DNA of 64,000 bases from Leuctra nigra (lineage: Eukaryota > Arthropoda > Insecta > Plecoptera > Leuctridae). Shown here one piece after another: positions 56,298 to 64,000 of the stretch (the stretch's first letter is position 1; every line of letters starts with the position of its first letter). Below the pieces are notes generated by a model that searched no databases, had not been told where the DNA came from, and worked only from the letters and a program-made list of their open reading frames with translations. A program made the position numbers and the translations under genes. Location: positions 36,051,060 through 36,115,059 of the forward strand of contig OW203768.1 of the NCBI GenBank assembly GCA_934045905.1, read 5' to 3'.

Positions 56298-56549
56298 ACA
56301 TCAGAAATTGAAGGGCGGAAGTCCCCTTACTCGATTTTGCGTTGCGCACTTTGTTTTGTATTGTATTGTTTATTCAGCCATAAAATGTACATAACATACG
56401 GACATTGTCAACAATGTAATCAATCTCTATCAATTTCTTACATAATGGTTCATGTCACCACTACAAATGTGATTAGATGAGCCAAGAAATACTGGTTTAT
56501 ATGGCTGATAAGCTCACCTGAAGAATCATTAAAATGGACTTCCGCCCTT
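56298..56549. mobile_element. MITE-like element with GAAGGGCGGAAGTCC inverted repeats
   Basis: 15-bp inverted repeats at 56310-56324 and 56536-56550, within direct repeats CTACCTCT (56290-56297, 56550-56557). The left inverted repeat lies 12 bp inside the direct repeat, so the boundary is uncertain. Confidence 0.45.
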
Positions 56550-56726
56550 CTACCTCTGAGCAAGACATTATTTATATAAATATTTATAACGACTTCATGT
56601 ACAAACAAACAATACATACAAACTAATATGTAAAATATAAGTTTGCAGCCAGAGGAACTCTATTCTAACTGCAGTCTTCTATAGTCCAGGATCAAAACGT
56701 CGAATATGATAGTCCCGTGGAGCTTT

Positions 56727-57627
56727 TTGAGCGAGCGAAGCGAGCGTCTCCTTTTGGGTCTTTTGGCACGGACCTCTGTTTTTTTTTGTTTTTGTTTTTT
56801 TTTGTTTTTGTTTTTGGCTGCTAATAGCCGATACACAGGTCGCACCGTTTCACCGATCGATCTGAAATTTTGCACACATGTAAAACCAACCTTCTCTGTT
56901 TGCAGACCCTAATTTTTTTGAAATCCATTCATTGGTTGAAATTTAAATAAACATCTCCTGATAGGCTGAAAAATGAAAATGGACTTCGACAAATGTGATT
57001 GACCTTATATTTTGCATGGTCATTAGGACCAACATTGTCTCTTATTTTACAAATTTTCAGCCAAATCCTCCCATTGGTTAAAATTTAAAAAAATATTTCA
57101 TGTGCTTTTTGAAATTTAAACCAGAACCGTTTGACCGATCAACTTAAAATTTTGCATGGTCATCGGGTCTAACATTATCTGTATTTTTGACAATTTTCAG
57201 ACTAAACTGTGTTTAAATTCAAAAGTTATCGACAGTTTACGGATATTTTGCGTGTTGGCTATCATATTTCTCGAATTTCATATTTCACGGAATCTTCGAA
57301 TCTTCACTTCAAGGTTGTTAGAGCAAAAACTTTCAAACGTATTATGAAACTGATATGACCGTTGAACATTTTTTTGAACGATATCCTGTGATTTTTGGAA
57401 ATTAACAAGGAATCGTTCAATCATAAAGGTTCAATCGATCAACTTAAAACTTTGCGTGGTTATTGGGACCAATATTTTAGGAATTGATGGAGATTTTCAT
57501 ACAAGTCTGTGACGAAATTCAAGAATAATTGGCTTTTAATGACATTTTCAATAGACAGAATTTCGGTTCGAGGTGTTGCGCATATCCGTGCTCGCTCATC
57601 AACGCGTTACTCAGAGCGTTTTCCTAG
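56727..57627 (+). mobile_element. Non-autonomous Helitron, full length, divergent 5' subfamily
   Basis: Starts TTGAGCGAGCGAAGCGAGCG, has a T-rich tract, GGTCGCACCGTTTCACCGAT, four degenerate modules (TTTTGCATGGTCATTAGGAC, etc.) and ends hairpin plus TTTTCCTAG|T. About 901 bp, no ORF. Confidence 0.78.
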
Positions 57628-58005
57628 TAGTTAGATATGTGGGCACCATGAAATTATTGTTCCTTGGGTCCTAGAGTGTCTAAATCGCGTTGGTGCCAAA
57701 GCCGAATACGCGTCGGGGGTTGCAGGGGGGTGGCGGGGGTGGAAAATCATTTATAATTTTTTGCATCCAAACGGTTATAGATACAGAAATTTTGTAAGGG
57801 AATAAAAGTTGCGTAATAATATAAGGAAGAAAACATGTCATTACAACTTTCTCACCAGGTGAATATTTTGGGTCCTATTTCCCAAAAATACAGATATTTT
57901 TCAAAAATTATCAGTTTACGTGTTAATTTGAATTAACACTGATAATTTCGCACTGCACGATTGATTTATTAAGTTCTATACACTACATATACATATGCTT
58001 ATTAA

Positions 58006-60226
58006 TTGTCAAGTGTTTTAAGTATCATAGTTGGTCAGTAAGTAACAAAAATGTCCGAGCGCGCGGTGGTCCCGCGCCCTTGGCTCCGCCTATAGCTTAT
58101 ACCTACGCAGCCATAGTGAGTCAAGATGTTTAAAATCAGTGCGTTTTAGTGAAACTATAACTTGAATATTGGTTCCCTTACTAATTCGAGTATGAGAAAT
58201 CCAAAAATCGATATCCTCAAGCTGAGTCATTAATACATTCTGAGTAATTGGCCTAATTGATATAATTAATAAAATATAGATAAATAAATTATATAACATT
58301 ATAATTTGGTAATTATGGGTAACAATCAAAAGCAACTCATATCCAAAAGGCATATTAATAATTAATGCATATTTGTTGACATTCACATACTAATTAACCG
58401 ACTTATTAATTAATTTGATAAAAATAGCAATCAATCTAAACTTTAAAGGCCTACTCCGATTTTAAAAAAGCATAGTAGGATTGGTCACAAGCCCAAACTT
58501 ACACATACGTATTTTTTGGTTTGCCAATGTATTGAGTTTTTTCAGAGTCAAAGCCCTCAAAAAATCAAAATTTTGATTACCAGATCTTAATTTTAATTTA
58601 ACTTTTCACCGTTCAACTCAGAAACTTCTTATCTTTTAAGATTTGTATAGCGTGTATATGTATAGAATAGCGTGTAGCGTGTAGAATAATATAAATATTC
58701 TTTCTAACTTCTTCTTTTAGAAATCTGGGTATGGATAAGGGCAGAAAATTCAAAATTTTGACTCCAAAAAGGCACACTGCCAAACCCATTTCTTTTATTT
58801 TTCAACCCATTATGGTAAACCATTGCTTATGTACTCGAGAAAGGGTTTTTCACCAATAATAGATCTCATGAAACTTTTTTATTGACTATTGAGGGTGTGG
58901 GGGGGGGGGGGGGGCAAAGGCGGATCCAGAATCATTTCTTTGGGAGGAGGGAGGATTTACCACACAATCATGGTTAACATGTTACATGGGTGACCAAATA
59001 GCAATTATTTTTGTCCCTGGACATGCGATCAAAAGAAAACAATGGTGGTATCCCCCCCCCCCCCCCCCGCCACCATGCTGGTCCACGACATGTAAATATC
59101 TGATACAGATTTAAAGAGTCCAATGATATTCTGTCGGTAAACCATGGGACTATGACACCTCCCTGGATGTATAATGGTGTAAGGTGGGAAAGAGGCGGCA
59201 GTGACATATAGTAGAAAACCGTCCAATCATTCGACTATTGAGACACTGCACAATGTATTCAGTTAATCAGTGATAAAATAAAAGTGTTCACTTAATTTCG
59301 CATAGTCGAACATGCGCATGCGGTTTCGATTCGACAATAGGCCCCCTGGAGACGCCTTTCCTGACTGAGATCAAGGTCGTGGATGTTTTCAGTCGAATGG
59401 AGAATGAAGGGAAGGTTCCCTAGGTACTAATAGGTCATGGCCGCCTCCTTCCCAATCAACATCCTCAAGTCAGACCTTTATCATCTTCATCCTCAGCTCA
59501 GACCTTGTATGACTAGGGTTTATGAACCCTTTTTACTATCACTGCCACAGGTAAAATCCCTTATCACGGTTTATCGTTATATTTATTTTAATATCCCTCA
59601 ATTCATTAAGCATGACTTTTGCAGGGCTACCTGCAAAAGCCATAGGCTAAAGATAGGCTAAAGGCATAGGCTAAAGAGAATACAATTATCATGAGGTGCT
59701 TTAGGATGAGGTTTATGTACCTATGCAATAAAACTACTCATAGACCACACAGAATATGTTTGGAAACTGTAAAATAATTAATAGATATTTTGCAATAGTT
59801 ACTCATTAGCACGTTATCACTAGCAGTTTCACCTGCTACCATTATCGCATTAGTAAAAACTAAAAATGTTTAAAAGTGTGTGTAAAATTATAAAATCCAA
59901 CAGTATGATGCAAGCGCAGACTTATAAACTTGATTTAAACTCTGTGTAAATGCTCTGACAAGGAATATCCCTTTGAATAATGACGAATCGCTTAAAGTGG
60001 GGTGGGGGAAGAGTATGAATACAGCATGATTATATTAATAATCAAGAAATTATAGTTAACTTACTTGTTTTGGCGTAATATTAAGTCACAAGAGTCGCTG
60101 AATGAATGCAATGCCTGGGTTATGCATATGGCTGGGCTATAGGCGGAACCAAGGGCGCGGGACAGCTGCGCGGTCAGATATTTTTGTTACTTACTGACCA
60201 ACTATGATACTTAAAACACTTGACAA
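58006..60226. mobile_element. TTAA-flanked TIR element, 2221 bp
   Basis: Terminal inverted repeats of about 95 bp, the first 47 identical (TTGTCAAGTGTTTTAAGTAT onwards), flanked by TTAA on each side (58002-58005, 60227-60230). The opposite palindrome arm lacks it at this point (CTTATTAAGGGG). A TTAA site suggests piggyBac or Kolobok, but the termini lack a CCC start. It has poly-G (58899-58916) and poly-C (59052-59068) runs and no transposase ORF. Confidence 0.7.
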
Positions 60227-60234
60227 TTAATAAG

Positions 60235-60615
60235 GGGAAGCTGAATAATGTCGACTGGAATAATGTCGACACACTCGTGTAACAGGGTCTTTTCATGAAG
60301 TGGAATAATGTCGACTGAAAGTCGACGTTATTCCATTAAAAGAACTTTATATTATTATCAACTGGAATAACGCCGACTTTGAGTCGACCTTATTCCAGTG
60401 GAATAATGTCGACTGAGAGTCGACGTATTTCCAGATTAGGCACTTAAAATAAATGTTGATGAAGTGGAAGAACGTCGACTCAAAAGTCGCTCTTATTCCA
60501 GTATCGTGAAAACACAGTCCTCGATTGGAATAAAGTCGACTCTCAGTCGACATTATTCCACTGGAATAATCTCGACTACAAGTCGACGTTCTTCCATTGG
60601 AATAATGTCGACTCT
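60235..60615. repeat. Array of GTCGAC hairpin repeats (GGAATAATGTCGACT...AGTCGAC)
   Basis: About ten units in which TGGAATAATGTCGACT is followed within a few bases by its complement AGTCGACNTTATTCCA, so each unit is a hairpin. The inverted copy of the whole array is at 63245-63625. Confidence 0.85.
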
Positions 60616-60815
60616 ACTTACGTCACTGACGTATTCCACTGACGTCACACCTTGATTTGGCGTCAATTTTAACCGTGTTTACGGGTCCCACAATTTAGTC
60701 TGAGCTTATTCTAACGCTGGAGTTGTTTGAATGCAACAGCAATATTTCATGTAAAAAAAATCGGGACGGAAATATTGGAGGTAAAAAGGTCAAGTGGGAA
60801 GTAGAATCACTTATA

Positions 60816-61139
60816 CTAGGAAAACGCTCTGTGCAACGCGTTGATGAGCGAGCACGGATACGCGCAACACCTCGAACCGAAATTCTGTCTATTGAAAATG
60901 TCCTTAAAACAAAAAGCAAATACTTCTTGAATTTCGTCACAGACTTGTATGAAAATCTCCAAATATTCCTAAAATATTTCCCAATAACCATGCACCGTTG
61001 TTGATCTATCAAACGGTTCCTTGTTAATTTTCAAAAATCACAGGATCTCGTCCAAAATATATACCTGGGACCACTCATATAATAATTGAGCGAGCGTAGT
61101 TAGCGTCACCACGGTACTCTTATGGCACTTTCTCTGTGT

Positions 61140-61171
<32 letters not shown>

Positions 61172-62390
61172 TGGTCACAGCCCAGGTCAAACCGCTCAAG
61201 CAATCGATCTGAAATTTTGTACACATACTAACGTACTCTATGCGGTCCCTGGGATCGTTTTTGAATGGGCTCCCGTGATTGGTTCAAATTTTAAAAAAAT
61301 TATCTTTCGATTGGTTGCTTCGATCAATTTGAAATTTAGCAAAAACATTGCAACCAACATTGTACCCAATCATAAAAAGTTTCAGCCAAATCCTCCTATT
61401 GGTTCAAATTTAAAACCATTTTTCATGTGATTTTTGACATTTAAACTAGAACAGATTGACCGATCAACTTAAAACTTCGCGTGGTCATTGGTACCAACAT
61501 TTTAGGTATTTTTGCCAATTTTCAGTCTAATCTGTCGTTATTTTCAAAAGTTTTGTCATTTTAAGGTCATTTTATTCCATAATCTTGAAAAATTTATACT
61601 AAATTGTCATCCCTGCCTTCTTTAAGCTTCTGCTCCAAGGCAAGGCCTGTAGAGCAGCCAAGCTATCCACAATGTACAGTAAAATGAAAGCATTTTTGAG
61701 CTAGCGCATAAAATCGGATGCAGTACGAAGGCCCAATCCTCTAATTGGTTTAAGTTTAAATAATGTCTTCTGATTGGTCGACAATAAAAATGTTCACATT
61801 AAGTTCAAATTTTGCATGGTGATGAAGACCAACTTAATATTAAATTTTACATATTGTTAGCCGAATCAGTCAAGTATTAATTGTAATTTTACGAGTTTAG
61901 TATGGGATGTCACAAGAGATTTCTGGAGAAGATATGTAGGTAAGACTTCACGACACAATGGATCTGTTATTCATCCAGAGTATTATGGAGATTGAAAAAT
62001 TGCAGAGAAAATCGTCTTGTGCCGTGTCGTGTATCGTTACTATGGGGATGTTGCATGTTCTGTGCTCGCTCATCAACGCGTTACACTGAGCGTTTTCCTA
62101 GTATAAATGTGTGTAGGTACACAATATTAGATCGATTTGTAAACGGTCGTATCTATGCTCTAACTACCTTGGAACAGAAGATTCAAAGTTGCCGTGAAAT
62201 ATGAAATTCGATAAATTTGACAGCTAACACGCAAAATGTCCCTAAACTGTCAATAACTTTTGGATTTAAACACAGATTAGTCTGAAAATTGTTAAAAGTA
62301 CAGATAATGTAGGTCCCAATTACCATGAAAAGTTTTAAGTTGATCGGTCAAACGGTTCTAGTTTAGATTGCAATAATCGGTAATTCAATA
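60816..62390 (-). mobile_element. Helitron (minus), interrupted by another Helitron
   Basis: 3' end CCTAG|T at 60816; the body reaches GGGACCACTCATATAATA at 61085 and resumes at 62102 with TATAAATGTGTGTAGGTACA, the expected next module. Its 5' end is lost near 62390. Confidence 0.75.
61086..62101 (+). mobile_element. Non-autonomous Helitron, full length (1016 bp), nested in a Helitron
   Basis: Starts TTGAGCGAGCG after A, ends TTTTCCTAG before T. Inserted into the minus-strand copy so that host flanks join without duplication. Contains a long T-run and at least four degenerate modules. Best reference copy in the window for this subfamily. Confidence 0.88.
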
Positions 62391-62749
62391 GTTCAATAAT
62401 TCAATAATTCATTAGATTTTGAATTCCCTTGACGTCGCACTGTTCTGCAGCGAGGCTAATGGCGACGGATGAATGATTATGATGATGATTGGGGATGATG
62501 GTGAAGAGTAAGTAAGGATGGAAGGTGGGAAGGAGGCGGTCGTGGCCTATTAGTAGGTTACCTCCCAGCATTTGTCTGTTTAGACGGTTTGCCTGTTTAG
62601 ACGGACGTTTATTTGCCTGTCAATAGACGGTTCTCTACAAATACATCCATATTGAATTGAAATATGTTCCACCATAAAAGTATTTGTTTTTGTTTTTCAT
62701 TGAAACTTGAGAATTTTTATTTTTTATTTTATGTTTCTTTTGTTTTGTC

Positions 62750-63146
62750 TGCTACCTGGAGCAATGCAAGTTAGGTACACCGTTTCACCAATCGATCTAA
62801 ATATTGCACACGTGTTCGGACCGCCTTTACTGTTTGCAGACCCCATTTGTTTTTAAAACTCCGTTCATTGGTAAAAGTTAAAATAAATCAAATAAAATCC
62901 TACTCTAATTGGAGTAGTAGTCTACTCTAAATGGTCAGATCAGGTTCAAATTTTGCATGGGCAAAATTAGCTATCATTTTCTATTATTTTCCTTATTTTT
63001 TTTTCTTTTTTTCATTATCATTTTTCAGCCCACACTTTTTGACATTTTTAATAGCTGTCAGAAATGAAGTAAGTATCGAAATGTATGTTTTTCCAGTGCA
63101 ACTGAATCTGATTTGCTTTAGGTACCACTGTGTTTAGATGCTATAA
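62750..63146 (+). mobile_element. Diverged Helitron fragment in the palindrome centre
   Basis: CACCGTTTCACCAATCGATC, CTGTTTGCAGACCCCATTTG and TTGACATTTTTAATAGCTGTC segments match the subfamily at 1040-1542 (inverted) and 56727. Ends not identified. Confidence 0.5.
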
Positions 63147-63244
63147 ATGGTTAGAATAAGCTCAGACTAAATTGTGGGAACCGTAAACACGTTTAAAAAT
63201 GGCGCCAAATCAAGGTGTGACGTCAGTGGAATACGTCAGTGACG

Positions 63245-63625
63245 TCGTCAGTGGAGTCGACATTATTCCAATGGAAGAACGTCGACTTGTAGTCGAGATT
63301 ATTCCAGTGGAATAATGTCGACTGAGAGTCGACTTTATTCCAATCGAGGACTGTGTTTTCACGATACTGGAATAAGAGCTACTTTTGAGTCGACGTTCAT
63401 CCACTTTATCAACATTTATTTTAAGTGCCTAATCTGGAAGAACGTCGACTCTCAGTCGACATTATTCCACTGGAATAAGGTCGACTCAAAGTCGGCGTTA
63501 TTCCAGTTGATAATAATATAAAGTTCTTTTATTGGAATAACGTCGACTTTCAGTCGACATTATTCCACTTCATGAAAAGACCCTGTTACACGAGTGTGTC
63601 GACATTATTCCAGTCGACATTATTC
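63245..63625. repeat. Inverted copy of the GTCGAC hairpin array
   Basis: Same units in the right palindrome arm, with small differences (for example GAGCTACTTTTGAGTCGAC here against GAGCGACTTTTGAGTCGAC in the left arm). Confidence 0.85.
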
Positions 63626-64000
63626 AGCTTCCCCTTAATAAGCATGTATATGTAGTGTATAGAACTTAATAAATCAATCGTGCAGTGCGAAATTATCAGT
63701 GTTAATTCAAATTAACACGTAAACTGATAATTTTTTAAAAATATCTGTATTTTTGGGAAATAGGACCCGAAATATTCATCTGGTGAGAAAGTTGTAAGGA
63801 CATGTTTTCTTCCTTATATTATTACGCAACTTTTATTCCCTTACAAAATTTCTGTATCTATAACCGTTTGGATGCAAAAAATTATAAATGATTTTCCACC
63901 CCCGCCACCCCCCTGCAACCCCCGACGCGTATTCGGCTTTGGCACCAACGCGATTTAGACACTCTAGGACCCAAGGAACAATAATTTCATGGTGCCCACA

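Larger units (their letters stand above)
57641..64000. mobile_element. Large palindromic element with about 860-bp arms (reaches window end)
   Basis: Arms 57641-58005 plus 60231-60718, and 63147-64000, are inverted copies (GTGGGCACCATGAAATTATT at 57650 and its complement at 64000; GTCGAC repeats; CACAATTTAGTCTGAGCTTA near 60690 and its complement near 63160). The left arm carries a 2.2-kb TTAA-flanked insertion. The centre (60719-63146) is largely Helitron copies. No coding capacity seen. Confidence 0.72.

Noticed and set aside
60347..60655. STESRLYSN-type ORFs on both strands
   Set aside because: Translations of the GTCGAC hairpin array; symmetrical ORFs in both palindrome arms show they are repeat artefacts.

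Overview
The window looks like AT-rich nuclear DNA from an arthropod, probably an insect. This is inferred from spliced genes with GT-AG introns, a dense and deeply nested transposon landscape (APE-type LINEs of several clades, a Penelope-like fragment, hAT, Tc1/mariner-type and TTAA-flanked elements, Helitrons, a tRNA-derived SINE) and many TAGGTACCTA-type motifs. No species can be named from sequence alone. There are no bacterial operons, rRNA genes, bona fide tRNA genes or CRISPR arrays.

Only two host genes can be supported. On the minus strand, 37925 down to 24222 holds nine coding exons of a BLM/RecQ-type helicase: start codon, a long disordered N-terminal exon, an acidic IDDFDDD segment, and the helicase core through motifs I, II (DEAH) and III. 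Every exon joins its neighbour in frame. The last exon ends in a good splice donor, but the C-terminal helicase half, RQC and HRDC domains are not in the window. The second gene, also minus, is a 475-residue leucine-rich-repeat protein in one exon (21236-19809). It is either nested in a very large BLM intron or marks the point where BLM is broken.

Layout: 1-7.7 kb, Helitron pieces, palindromic elements and an hAT. 8.0-8.6 kb, a 15-bp minisatellite. 8.7-17.05 kb, one giant palindrome whose left arm received three Helitrons and, inside one of them, an RTE-like LINE; the right arm keeps the empty sites. 17-19.7 kb, nothing recognisable. 19.8-37.9 kb, the LRR gene and BLM, whose introns hold hAT, Helitron, mariner-type and Penelope/hammerhead insertions. 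38.2-45.5 kb, a LINE inserted in the 3' UTR of another copy of its own family, which also carries a third LINE. 45.5-49.3 kb, an RNase H-bearing LINE split by an hAT that itself contains a second hAT. 49.3-56 kb, further LINEs, an 87-bp GC-rich tandem repeat and a tRNA-derived SINE. 56.7-64 kb, Helitrons inside a second large palindrome built partly from GTCGAC hairpin repeats.

The most informative signals are (a) a Helitron family whose A|T insertion without target duplication is shown by two exact empty sites in the opposite arm of the same palindrome, (b) a Penelope-like terminus with head-to-head hammerhead-ribozyme motifs next to histone-type stem-loops, and (c) palindromes made of palindromic subrepeats. 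Reverse transcriptase ORFs are mostly damaged by stops and frameshifts, so most LINE copies look dead.
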